DNA of 40,000 bases from Caldilinea sp. (GTDB taxonomy: Bacteria > Chloroflexota > Anaerolineae > Caldilineales > Caldilineaceae), in NCBI GenBank assembly GCA_025055055.1, contig JANWYX010000442.1, forward strand, positions 1-40,000. The letters are read 5' to 3'. The position numbers were made by a program, and so were the translations under genes. A model generated the notes under the pieces. That model saw only the letters and a list, made by a program, of their open reading frames with translations. It ran no database searches and was not told where the DNA came from. Position 1 is the stretch's first letter; each line of letters starts with the position of its first letter. Of the stretch, positions 1 through 19,380 are shown one piece after another.

Positions 1-21
1 CGCCCAACTATCAACTTTCGA

Positions 22-40
22 CCGGACGCGGCTAGTCCGG
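22..40. other. Small hairpin before the first gene
   Basis: Arms CCGGAC and GTCCGG enclose a 7-base loop. No T-tract follows, so it may be the remnant of an upstream terminator or only a chance structure. The rest of the first 62 bases shows only a ribosome binding site (AGGAG) before the TTG start at 63. Confidence 0.3.
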
Positions 41-62
41 CGCACCCAGACAGGAGATCGAC

Positions 63-815
<753 letters not shown>

Positions 816-844
816 TCAGGAGAAGAGGAGAGGAGAAACAAGTC

Positions 845-2116
<1,272 letters not shown>

Positions 2117-2180
2117 TGCAACGCTGCCTTTCGCCGGTCAACCGCCGCCAGAGAGGCTTCCCTATTTGAAATTGCCGGTT

Positions 2181-2209
2181 TTGACAGCAACGGCAGAACC
2201 CTATACAAT
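2181..2209 (+). promoter_or_regulatory. Sigma70-type promoter upstream of miaB
   Basis: The -35 TTGACA (2181-2186) and -10 TACAAT (2204-2209) are separated by exactly 17 bases. This is the best consensus match in any intergenic space here. Predicted transcription start is near 2216, only a few bases before a terminator-like hairpin. It presumably drives miaB and hutU. Confidence 0.65.
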
Positions 2210-2218
2210 TCTAAAGAA

Positions 2219-2246
2219 GAGGCGCAATTGTTGCGCCTCACTTTTT
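2219..2246 (+). terminator. Terminator-like hairpin at the predicted 5' end of the miaB transcript
   Basis: Perfect 9-bp arms GAGGCGCAA (2219-2227) and TTGCGCCTC (2231-2239) with a 3-base loop, followed by ACTTTTT. In form it is an intrinsic terminator that could end purA transcription. It lies directly after the predicted start point of the 2181-2209 promoter, so it could instead be a 5'-end stabilising stem or yield a very short RNA. Confidence 0.65.
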
Positions 2247-2284
2247 CATACGATGGGTTTTATTCAATAAATCTTGCGCCGAAG

Positions 2285-2315
<31 letters not shown>

Positions 2316-2319
2316 GACC

Positions 2320-3918
<1,599 letters not shown>

Positions 3919-3939
3919 ATTCTTCACAGGAGGGGCGAC

Positions 3940-5598
<1,659 letters not shown>

Positions 5599-5695
5599 AT
5601 GCCGTTTTGATGCTCGCCTATTATGGTTGACCCACTCAAAGCAAACCGCCACCGCTTATTGATTCAAAAATTGTCCTTCCCGGCCAGGTCACCTT

Positions 5696-7498
<1,803 letters not shown>

Positions 7499-7502
7499 AG
7501 CA

Positions 7503-8501
<999 letters not shown>

Positions 8502-8507
8502 TTGTGT

Positions 8508-9866
<1,359 letters not shown>

Positions 9867-9936
9867 TGAGCGTGACCTCTCCAATAAGTAAAGCGTAGGG
9901 TTGCATTTCTCCACCAATACGAAAGATTTGATCGCA

Positions 9937-9985
9937 GAGACGCCAAGAGCGCACAGGTTTTGCAGGTGAGCGCTCTCGGCATCTC
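9937..9985 (-). promoter_or_regulatory. Long leader hairpin upstream of the amidohydrolase operon
   Basis: GAGACGCCAAGAGCGC (9937-9952) and GCGCTCTCGGCATCTC (9970-9985) form a 16-bp stem with a 17-base loop. There are two mismatches on the + strand. Read as minus-strand RNA, the orientation of the operon, both become G-U wobbles and the stem is unbroken. It ends about 70 bases before the start codon. It may be a leader regulatory RNA or a degenerate intergenic repeat; no named riboswitch class was matched. Confidence 0.5.
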
Positions 9986-10008
9986 GGCGATAAAACCGTT
10001 TTTCGGGA

Positions 10009-10020
10009 TGGAACGTTCCA
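10009..10020. repeat. 12-bp perfect palindrome TGGAACGTTCCA
   Basis: Self-complementary site just after the stop of the duplicated-domain gene and upstream of the leader hairpin. It could be an operator for the amidohydrolase operon. No partner copy was noticed in the window. Confidence 0.35.
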
Positions 10021-10026
10021 CCGTTA

Positions 10027-11568
<1,542 letters not shown>

Positions 11569-11708
11569 AGCGGCTTCTCCTAGAAGGCTGATGAATCCCG
11601 GTTGCATAAATGAGAATGGCGACGGGACAGAAGCATCGATCGGCTGTTGCTCGCCGGCCGATCCTACATCTTCGGCTCTCAGAACCGACGCCGACAAAAT
11701 TATGTCTC

Positions 11709-11737
11709 ATCATAGTCAAAGGTAGTGCGCTTGGCAA
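11709..11737 (-). promoter_or_regulatory. Promoter for the duplicated-domain gene
   Basis: On the minus strand, TTGCCA (11732-11737) and TATGAT (11709-11714) are 17 bases apart, a good sigma70-type match. Predicted start near 11702 gives a leader of about 134 bases. Confidence 0.5.
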
Positions 11738-11783
11738 AGTGCGTTTTGGGAAGGCAGACTGCCGTAGATTGAGGCAGGATGTG

Positions 11784-11792
11784 TGATACAAT
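11784..11792 (+). promoter_or_regulatory. Extended -10 element for ctpA
   Basis: TGATACAAT has the TGn extension plus a TACAAT hexamer; the -35 region is poor. Predicted start near 11799, about 79 bases before ctpA. The same 9 bases occur upstream of the menA region at 19230. Confidence 0.45.
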
Positions 11793-11877
11793 GGAGGCGT
11801 AGAATTTTTGGGGAACGGTATCGCTCTGGGCGTCCTCGAAAGCAGTGGCCATCTCGTAGAAACGAAGGTGAACGTGC

Positions 11878-13158
<1,281 letters not shown>

Positions 13159-13188
13159 TCGTAAAAAACACAGAATCAAGGATGCTCT

Positions 13189-13657
<469 letters not shown>

Positions 13658-13668
<11 letters not shown>

Positions 13669-14815
13669 CGCCTGCGCCGCACTCGAGCTGCCTCATGGCC
13701 TCCTGCCGTTGCCCGCCTTCCTGCCCGACGCCACGCTTGCCGTCGTGCGCGCGGTGGACAGCGCCGACCTTGAGGCGGTGGGGGTCGATGCGCTGGTGAT
13801 GAATACTTTCCATCTCATGCAGCAACCGGGGACGTCCACGATCCAGGCGTTAGGCGGCCTCCATGCCATGAGCGACTGGTCACGACCGATTCTCACCGAT
13901 TCCGGCGGTTTTCAGGCCTATTCTCTCATCCGAGAGCAGCCGCGGCTCGGCGCGCTCACCGACGACGGCATCGTCGTGCAGCCTGAAGGCATGAACCGCA
14001 AGATTCATCTGACACCGGAAAAGTGCATCCGGCTCCAGCTCAGCTACGGCGCCGACATTGTCATGTGCCTGGACGACTGCACGCACCCCGACGATCCGCC
14101 GGAAGTGCAGGAGCGATCCGTACAGCGCACGATCGCCTGGGCGAAGCGCTGTCGGGCGGAGTTCGATAAGTTGCTTGCGCAGAAGAGAAGGTCGGAGCAA
14201 AGACCCTTGTTGTTCGCCGTCGTGCAGGGCGGTGCATCGGAGGCGCTGCGCACGCGCTGCGCAGAGGCGCTGTTGGAGATCGGTTTCGATGGCTACGGAT
14301 ATGGTGGCTGGCCGCTCGACAGTGAGGGCAATCTGCTGAAGGAAATGCTCGAGCTGACACGGCAGCTCATCCCGGCGCATTTCCCTCTGCATGGTCTGGG
14401 CGTCGGCCACCCCCTGAATGTTGTTGCGGCAGCCAAGTTGGGCTATCAAACCTTTGATAGCGCCTTGCCCACGCGCGACGCCCGCCGCGGCCGCCTGTAT
14501 ACCTTCGCCGGCCAGACGCTGCCTTCCACATCTCATCGCCCGAACACTCCGACATTCTCCACCGTTCCGTGGTCTGGAGGGCGGTTTTTTGCTCTCGGAC
14601 CGTCTTGGTTCCGCTTCCTCTATATCACGGACGACAAGTACATTAAAGATCCGAGGCCGGTGGATGAGCGGTGCGACTGCCTGACCTGTCGTCGCTACAG
14701 CCGAGGGTATCTACGCCACCTCTATCGCGCCAACGAAGCAACCTTTCAGCGGCTGGCCACGATCCACAACTTGCGTTTCATGGCGCGGCTGATGGAGATG
14801 TTACGCAATGGGTGA
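13658..14815 (+). CDS. Divergent TGT-family tRNA-guanine transglycosylase
   Basis: Member of the queuine/archaeosine tRNA-ribosyltransferase fold, 385 aa. It would swap a guanine base for a 7-deazaguanine in RNA, or possibly DNA. Seen: 'ILTDSGGFQAYSL' with the catalytic-pocket Asp81, Asp139/140 in 'CLDDC', 'VVQGG' (Gln190), the nucleophile-type Asp267 in 'FDSALPTRDARRG', and an intact zinc site Cys339, Cys341, Cys344, His370 with the spacing of bacterial Tgt. Unlike canonical Tgt, the base-recognition loop 'GGLAVGE' is replaced by 'GYGGWPLDSEG' (214-224), and the nucleophile motif reads FDSALPTRD rather than FDCVMPTRN. GTG start inside smpB (11-base overlap). Its end overlaps the next gene by 8 bases. 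Could be an ordinary Tgt, a paralogue with altered base choice, or less likely a DpdA-like DNA enzyme. Confidence 0.85.
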
Positions 14816-15665
14816 ACGACAGAGCGCTGCTTTGTCCGGCGATGCACAACAGCCAGATGCGGCGGTGATGGAGAGCGTTGTGCAGGCGGTGTTGGCAAGC
14901 CCCAAGTATGCTGCACTCGATCCGGCTCTGGTGGCGAGCCTTGCCAACCAGGAGCTGCGTAAAGGCAGGCAGGTCAGAGAGGCAATCAAAAAAGTTAAGA
15001 ATCGGCTGCACCAGAGCACAGCTTCCTACTGGCTAACCACTCCGCACTATGCGCACTGGCGTGCAGCTATCGAAGCCGCAAAAGACGAGCCTACGCGGAA
15101 GACACAGCTACAATCCATCCTACGCATGCATTATTCGATGCGCGAACGGCTGCCCTTCCTAGCCGATTTTTACCGAACCATCTTTGCCGGGCTGGCGTCT
15201 GTGCGTCGTGTGCTCGATTTGGGGTGCGGCTTGAACCCGTTGGCGCTGCCCTGGATGGGGTTGCCGAGCGAAACAACGTACTTTGCCTGCGATATCGATC
15301 GGGAGCAAATTGCGTTTCTCGATTGGTGGCTGAGGCTGCAGGGACGGAGCGGTCAAGCCTTTGTATGGAACTTGCTGGCAGGGGCACCGCCGATTGAGCC
15401 GGTGGATGTGGCGCTGTTGCTGAAGATGGCTCCCTGTCTGGCGCAGCTCGACGTTGTAGCGCCGGCGAGGTTGCTCGAGGAAGTGCGCGCGTCGGTTGTG
15501 GTGGTTTCCTTCCCGGCGCAAAGTCTCGGCGGACGCGACAAGGGGATGGTCGCTCACTACGCAGCGACGATGGATGCCCTCCTCGCCGGACGCAACTGGC
15601 GGGTCGAGCGTTTCGACTTCCCCACCGAGCTGGTCTTTCGCGTGCGCAAGGATCGATGCTTCTGA
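14808..15665 (+). CDS. 16S rRNA m7G1405 methyltransferase homologue (ArmA/Rmt family)
   Basis: SAM-dependent methyltransferase, 285 aa, matching from memory the ArmA/RmtA-H and actinobacterial Sgm/Kgm/FmrO group. Those enzymes methylate N7 of G1405 in the 30S A-site and block 4,6-disubstituted deoxystreptamine aminoglycosides. Seen: N-terminal 'ASPKYAALDPALV' (30-42), 'SMRERLPFLADFYRTIF' (110-126), motif I 'LDLGCGLNPLALP' (136-148), 'CDID' (161-164), 'LLLKMAPCL' (203-211), the hallmark 'VSFPAQSLGGRDKGM' (233-247) and 'TELVFRVRK' (273-281). RmtB has the same blocks in the same order. The ATG overlaps the TGT-like stop by 8 bases. It is likely chromosomal: no mobile element flanks it and its base use resembles its neighbours. 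Whether it gives resistance is untested; a housekeeping role is possible. Confidence 0.88.
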   Translation: MGERQSAALSGDAQQPDAAVMESVVQAVLASPKYAALDPALVASLANQELRKGRQVREAIKKVKNRLHQSTASYWLTTPHYAHWRAAIEAAKDEPTRKTQLQSILRMHYSMRERLPFLADFYRTIFAGLASVRRVLDLGCGLNPLALPWMGLPSETTYFACDIDREQIAFLDWWLRLQGRSGQAFVWNLLAGAPPIEPVDVALLLKMAPCLAQLDVVAPARLLEEVRASVVVVSFPAQSLGGRDKGMVAHYAATMDALLAGRNWRVERFDFPTELVFRVRKDRCF

Positions 15666-15673
15666 AAGGCGAT

Positions 15674-15762
15674 AGGATGGGTGCATCCTTCTGCCGAATG
15701 CGCTCAAGTGCGTTACAGGTTCAGGTTTGTGTTCATCGGCTTGACGCATTACAATGCGAAGC
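15674..15762 (+). other. Intergenic hairpins between the methyltransferase gene and dps
   Basis: The 205-base gap before dps holds AGGATG/CATCCT (15674-15689, 4-base loop) and a larger stem at 15739-15762 (CGCAT/ATGCG around TACA, flanked by GCTT/AAGC with a 2-base bulge). Neither is followed by a good T-tract. One may end the methyltransferase operon; no gene was recognised here. Confidence 0.35.
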
Positions 15763-15870
15763 AGTTGTTGTGCAGCGCCGCTTGCCTAATTGTGAAAAAA
15801 GCGGTCAAGAATGTATGGCGTTTGAGCGTGCTTTTGTCATTTGAGCGGAATTGCCGAAAGGAGAAACACC

Positions 15871-16359
15871 ATGACAACAACAAAGCTTGCAACGCGCAAT
15901 GACATCCCTCATCATGTCCGGAGCGCAATGATCGATCTGCTCAACCAGCAGCTTGCCGATGCCTTTGACCTGTATAGCCAGACCAAGCAGGCGCATTGGA
16001 ACGTCAAAGGCATGCATTTCAGCCAACTTCATGAGCTATTCGATTCACTGGCAAGCAGCGTGCTCGGCTTTGTTGATGAGATTGCTGAACGAGCAACAGC
16101 GCTCGGCGGTTACGCCAAAGGAACGGCGCGCATGGCGGCTGCACAATCGCGCTTGCCGGAATTCCCTGAAGACGTGCTCGAGGGCAAAGCTGTGGTGGCG
16201 GCGCTTGCCGAACGCTATGCGCAGTTCGCCGCTTCGACGCGCGCGGCGATCGATGAAGCGCTGAAGCATGAAGAGCAAGATACGGCAGATTTGATGATTG
16301 AAATCTCGAGAGAGATGGACAAACACCTCTGGTTCCTGGAAGCGCATCTGCAAGCCTGA
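15871..16359 (+). CDS. dps: Dps-family DNA-binding ferritin-like protein
   Basis: Forms a dodecameric cage that oxidises and stores iron and protects DNA under oxidative stress or starvation; cytosolic. 162 aa. All ferroxidase residues of the family are present with E. coli Dps spacing: His42, His54, Asp58, Asp69 and Glu73, within 'QAHWNVKGMHFSQLHELFD' and 'GFVDEIAER'. The N-terminal tail is short with few lysines, so direct DNA binding is uncertain. The frame is open 10 codons further upstream, but the ATG at 15871 has AAAGGAGA about 6 bases before it and is preferred. Single-gene unit closed by a strong terminator. Confidence 0.95.
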   Translation: MTTTKLATRNDIPHHVRSAMIDLLNQQLADAFDLYSQTKQAHWNVKGMHFSQLHELFDSLASSVLGFVDEIAERATALGGYAKGTARMAAAQSRLPEFPEDVLEGKAVVAALAERYAQFAASTRAAIDEALKHEEQDTADLMIEISREMDKHLWFLEAHLQA

Positions 16360-16435
16360 AACAAGCGCCTTGTGAATTGACATTTTGGCGATTTCCGCCG
16401 CATGGCGGCTATTTTGGCGGTCGGATAGTTCAAAC

Positions 16436-16483
16436 AAGATCACCCTTCGCAACGGCCCGTTATATGCGAAGGGTGATCTTTTA
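16436..16483. terminator. Strong, probably bidirectional terminator between dps and the Clp-fold protease gene
   Basis: A perfect 16-bp stem (AAGATCACCCTTCGCA at 16436-16451 with its complement at 16465-16480) and a 13-base loop, followed by TTTTA on the + side. The minus-strand side runs into CTTGTTTG, a weaker tail. It sits between convergent genes. Confidence 0.85.
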
Positions 16484-16551
16484 GAGCTTTCGGGCGAATT
16501 CGCCTGACGTTCCAGCCCTTGCTGCAGGATTTTTCGTCGCTACGGCCAGAT

Positions 16552-17385
16552 TTATCGTCCAGATGTTGTCCGCTCTAATCGCCGCGGGACGGGGATGTAC
16601 TCCACCGATGGTCGGCGTTGTGCTGTCTGTGGATAAAGCGCCATCATTTCGTAAATAATCTTGGGCATCGCTGTGCTCACCGGCAAGCCCAACGCTCGCG
16701 CCTCATCTACAGTGATCGGATAATCATGCGTGAACACGCCGGTCGAGAGCGTCGTCGCCACCTGTTCCGCCTTTTCTGCATCCATGCGGTCATGCAGCAG
16801 CTCCAACACTGTCTGTTTCACTTGCCGGAGCGCCTTTTCCGCAATATCCGCCATAATCAGTGTGTCGTCATCGATCTCACCGATCGGTTTGCGCTCGATC
16901 ACCTTGAGAATGGACGCTGCAGGTTGATGGCCCAGCTGAGGATCCACCGGCCCGAGCACAGCGTTTTCGTCCATTACAATCTCATCTGCAGCCAGCGCAA
17001 TCAACGTGCCGCCGGACATGGCATAGTGCGGCACGAAGACCGTCACCTTGGCCCGATGGCGCTTGAGGGCGTGGGCGATCTGCTCCGCCGCCAGCACCAA
17101 ACCGCCCGGCGTGTGCACGATCAGATCAATCGGCACGTCATCGTCCGTCATTTTAATCGCTCGCAGCAACGCCTCGGAGTCGTCGATGTCGATATAGCGC
17201 GCCAGCGGAAAGCCAAGGAAGCTCATCGTCTCTTGGCGATGAATCAGCGCAATCACGCGACTGTTGCGCTCCTTTTCCAGCCGAGCCAGCGCCCGCATGC
17301 GCTCCATCTCTAGCATCTTCTGGCGAATCACCGGCTGCAATGAGGAGATGATGAGAAAGAGCCACAACAAACCGAAGAAGTCCAT
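16552..17385 (-). CDS. Membrane-anchored Clp-fold serine protease (SDH/SppA-like)
   Basis: 277 aa. An N-terminal membrane segment (about 3-20) is followed by a basic/acidic helical stretch (21-45). Then comes a ClpP/crotonase-fold domain with 'IDLIVHTPGG' (86-95) and the nucleophile motif 'AMSGGTLIALAADEIVMD' with Ser124. This matches the SDH-protease family (serine dehydrogenase proteinase, PF01972-type), related to SppA and NfeD-linked proteases. Members cleave membrane or misfolded proteins; the substrate is unknown here. ATG start with GGAGG 8 bases upstream. It lies 125 bases downstream of the rhomboid gene and has its own predicted promoter. Its active-site topology relative to the membrane cannot be fixed from sequence. 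Confidence 0.85.
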   Translation of the reverse strand: MDFFGLLWLFLIISSLQPVIRQKMLEMERMRALARLEKERNSRVIALIHRQETMSFLGFPLARYIDIDDSEALLRAIKMTDDDVPIDLIVHTPGGLVLAAEQIAHALKRHRAKVTVFVPHYAMSGGTLIALAADEIVMDENAVLGPVDPQLGHQPAASILKVIERKPIGEIDDDTLIMADIAEKALRQVKQTVLELLHDRMDAEKAEQVATTLSTGVFTHDYPITVDEARALGLPVSTAMPKIIYEMMALYPQTAQRRPSVEYIPVPRRLERTTSGR

Positions 17386-17416
17386 GCAAAACCTCCATAG
17401 AGTTTATCGATGGGCA

Positions 17417-17445
17417 ATTATCGATGTGGCAATAATGTTTGACAA
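17417..17445 (-). promoter_or_regulatory. Promoter for the Clp-fold protease gene
   Basis: On the minus strand, TTGTCA (17440-17445) and GATAAT (17417-17422) are 17 bases apart. The predicted start near 17410 leaves a 25-base leader. TTATCGATG occurs twice in direct orientation (17404-17412 and 17418-17426), across the -10 and start site, and could be regulator half-sites. Confidence 0.5.
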
Positions 17446-17510
17446 TATAGCATACTGTTTGTTTTGCGCCGCAGACATCGACAAGATGCACATGAGGCAT
17501 CCTCTCTCGA

Positions 17511-18197
17511 TCACCAAGGATAGTATTCATCGATGTAAGAGCGGCGAACCGGTCGTCGTACTGTGAAAAGTTTCACCAACATCATGCCGGCGACAAAGCC
17601 GCCGACGTGCGCCCACCAGGCTACTCCTCCAACATCCGGGGGCGCTAGCGCCGAGGTCATGAAGGCGCTGACCAGTTGCCCGGCAAACCAGACGCCGATG
17701 AAGAAGAGGGCCGGAATTTCAAAGAAATATGGGAAGAAAAACAGTGGAACCAACGTAATTACGCGTGCAAAAGGAAAGAGCACCAGGTAGGCACCCATTA
17801 CACCGCTGATGGCGCCGCTTGCCCCGACTGTAGGAATCACCGAGTTGGGGTTCATCAACACATGGACAAACGCTGCGGCTGCACCGCAGAGAAGATAGAA
17901 AATCAGAAAGCGCAGCGATCCCATGCGATCTTCTACGTTGTCGCCAAAGATATAGAGCGCCCACATGTTTCCGAGCAGATGAAACAACCCACCGTGCAGA
18001 AACATCGAGGTGATCACGGTCAACCATGCCGTCGGGTTCACAAAAAGCTGCGCCGGAATCAATGCATAGCGCTCGATCCAGAACTCGGCGTGCGGCCCGC
18101 TGAGAAACACAATGAAGACCAATACGTTGACGGCGATCAACGTCCAGTTCATCAGCGGTAGTGAGCGAGCCCGCACCGTGTCTCGCAATGGAAACAT
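17511..18197 (-). CDS. Rhomboid-family intramembrane serine protease
   Basis: 228 aa polytopic membrane protease that cuts transmembrane segments. Seen: six likely membrane helices, the L1/oxyanion region 'HGGLFHLLGNMWAL' (68-81, His73 and Asn77), the nucleophile motif 'GASGAISG' (Ser127) and the catalytic histidine in 'WWAHVGGF' (His197). 'HVGG' is typical. The frame is open upstream, but the ATG at 18197 has AGGAGG 6 bases before it. The C-terminus is a short cytosolic tail. It neighbours another membrane protease (Clp fold) downstream and a CofE-like gene upstream, all on the same strand, possibly a loose operon. Confidence 0.93.
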   Translation of the reverse strand: MFPLRDTVRARSLPLMNWTLIAVNVLVFIVFLSGPHAEFWIERYALIPAQLFVNPTAWLTVITSMFLHGGLFHLLGNMWALYIFGDNVEDRMGSLRFLIFYLLCGAAAAFVHVLMNPNSVIPTVGASGAISGVMGAYLVLFPFARVITLVPLFFFPYFFEIPALFFIGVWFAGQLVSAFMTSALAPPDVGGVAWWAHVGGFVAGMMLVKLFTVRRPVRRSYIDEYYPW

Positions 18198-18345
18198 AAA
18201 GTCCTCCTGAAATTGCGTTTGTTTTGACATCATTTTGCGAGGGGAAGCGATCATCTTCCAGAAAGCTCCGGGCTATCGGGAAGATAGGGGCGAACATTCC
18301 CCACCACCTGTAAATTTGCCATCATACATGATCGATGGACCGAGG

Positions 18346-19089
18346 TCATTCTGCCTGTCCCCGGCGCCACTCGACATTGGTCAGCAATGGCGCATAGAGA
18401 TCGTCCTCCGGTGCAATTGTCAATTCCGCCAGCTCTTCCGGCGTAGGGTCTCGCTCTTGAAATGCAACAAAAGGCGCGTCGACAATGCGCGCCAACGGCG
18501 TCTGCTCGTCGCCCTCCCCCATCACAAGCACGGCGGCGGCCGCCAATGCATCGGCGACGTTGATCTGCGTCATGCGCAAGGGGCGCCCGAACAGGTCACA
18601 CTTGCCCCGATAGTCGTACAACGCCCGGAACCCGCTGTGTGCTACACAGAAGCCGATCACTCCCCAGCGCAGTGGCAGCGGCCGGCTGTCGGTTAGAATC
18701 ACGCCCACTTGTCGAAGCAGAAAGCGTCTTTGCAGATATGCGCGAATAGCGTTGGCGGATGCCTGCGGGTCGGATGGCCACAGCACGTACTGGCCATCGC
18801 CGTTCGACTCATCGATGCCCGCATAGGGTATCAACATGTTTGCCTTGATGGTGAGATAGACGCCGTAGCGACTGACGGTCTGCGGCAGAAACCAGGTGGA
18901 CTCCGCCTCGATCAGCTTTGCCTTATCCACATCCGGCGGCGCTGTGCGTCCTTCGCAAATGGCGACAATCTTCGACGCAACCGCCAGAATTCCGCCTTCA
19001 TCCATCGAGGGGACGAACTCGTCTAATATCGCAAATAGATTTCGGTCGGCTAAAGTGATGCGCCGCGTTTTGATCGGTTCGATCTGCAT
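18346..19089 (-). CDS. CofE-like (F420-0:gamma-glutamyl ligase family) protein
   Basis: 247 aa single-domain homologue of the coenzyme F420-0 glutamate ligase fold (PF01996-type). Seen: 'GGILAVASKIVAICEGR', 'SRYGVYLTIKANMLIPYAGIDESNGDGQYVLWPSDPQASANAIR' spread over about 74-126, 'VILTDSRPLPLRWGVIGF' and 'DYRGKCDLFGRPLRMTQINVADALAAAAVLVMGE'. All follow CofE block order. It departs from CofE at the pocket motif, 'TDSRPLPLRWG' where CofE has a 'TDT.GR..R.G' form. No other F420 genes (cofC/D/G/H) are in the window, so it may act on a different substrate. The start is uncertain: the ATG at 19089 aligns with the domain start, while an in-frame ATG at 19140 is also possible; neither has a strong ribosome site. 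Confidence 0.75.
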   Translation of the reverse strand: MQIEPIKTRRITLADRNLFAILDEFVPSMDEGGILAVASKIVAICEGRTAPPDVDKAKLIEAESTWFLPQTVSRYGVYLTIKANMLIPYAGIDESNGDGQYVLWPSDPQASANAIRAYLQRRFLLRQVGVILTDSRPLPLRWGVIGFCVAHSGFRALYDYRGKCDLFGRPLRMTQINVADALAAAAVLVMGEGDEQTPLARIVDAPFVAFQERDPTPEELAELTIAPEDDLYAPLLTNVEWRRGQAE

Positions 19090-19229
19090 AGTGTGTGAAA
19101 GTGCTTCGTGGTGCGTGCTCGTTCGTGGCGCATGCTTCATGTTGTGATGCGGGTTGAGTAAAAGGCTAGCACCTATCGACGCAACACGAAACACACATCA
19201 TGCGCCAAGCTGCGCAAACTTTTCTGCAA

Positions 19230-19238
19230 TGATACAAT
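19230..19238 (+). promoter_or_regulatory. Extended -10 element upstream of the menA leader
   Basis: TGATACAAT, identical to the element before ctpA at 11784-11792. The -35 region is poor. Transcription would start near 19245 and cover the 24-codon mini-ORF and menA. Confidence 0.4.
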
Positions 19239-19278
19239 ACAGCCCTAAAAAGAATAGAATCAAATAGGAGTTACGCGG

Positions 19279-19353
19279 TTGAGTGAAGTTTTCTTGCAGA
19301 ATCTGACCTTTCAGGAAGTCCCAAGCTTCCTGGAAGATGAGTCAGCCGGGTGA
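19279..19353 (+). pseudogene. 24-codon mini-ORF resembling a creatininase-family N-terminus
   Basis: TTG start with AGGAG 8 bases upstream, then 24 codons and TGA. The translation contains 'LQNLTFQEVPSFLEDE', like the opening of creatininase-family proteins ('...LTWPEVEEYL'). No downstream creatininase sequence follows; menA starts 27 bases after the stop. It is either the stump of a deleted gene that kept its promoter and ribosome site, or a leader peptide. An inverted repeat CAGGAAG/CTTCCTG (19312-19332) lies inside it. The identity rests on about 16 residues. Confidence 0.4.
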
Positions 19354-19380
19354 CTTCTATCCAAAGTCTTGCAAGGAACA

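Larger units (their letters stand above)
11569..11877. other. Divergent intergenic region between the duplicated-domain gene and ctpA
   Basis: 309 bases with predicted promoters in both directions. The minus-strand leader (about 134 bases) contains a 7-bp hairpin: GATCGGC at 11638-11644 and GCCGATC at 11657-11663. No RNA gene was recognised. Confidence 0.5.

Noticed and set aside
9937..9985. SAH riboswitch in the leader of the amidohydrolase operon
   Set aside because: 'CCGAGAGCGCT' on the minus strand loosely recalls the SAH riboswitch core, but the surrounding pairing and pseudoknot elements could not be fitted. Kept only as an unnamed hairpin.
14808..15665. Recently acquired resistance cassette
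   Set aside because: No insertion sequence, integron site, inverted repeats or composition change flanks the methyltransferase gene, and it overlaps its operon partner.
15666..15870. tmRNA or tRNA gene near smpB
   Set aside because: No acceptor stem, TPsiC arm or CCA-like end could be found in this gap or the other intergenic gaps.
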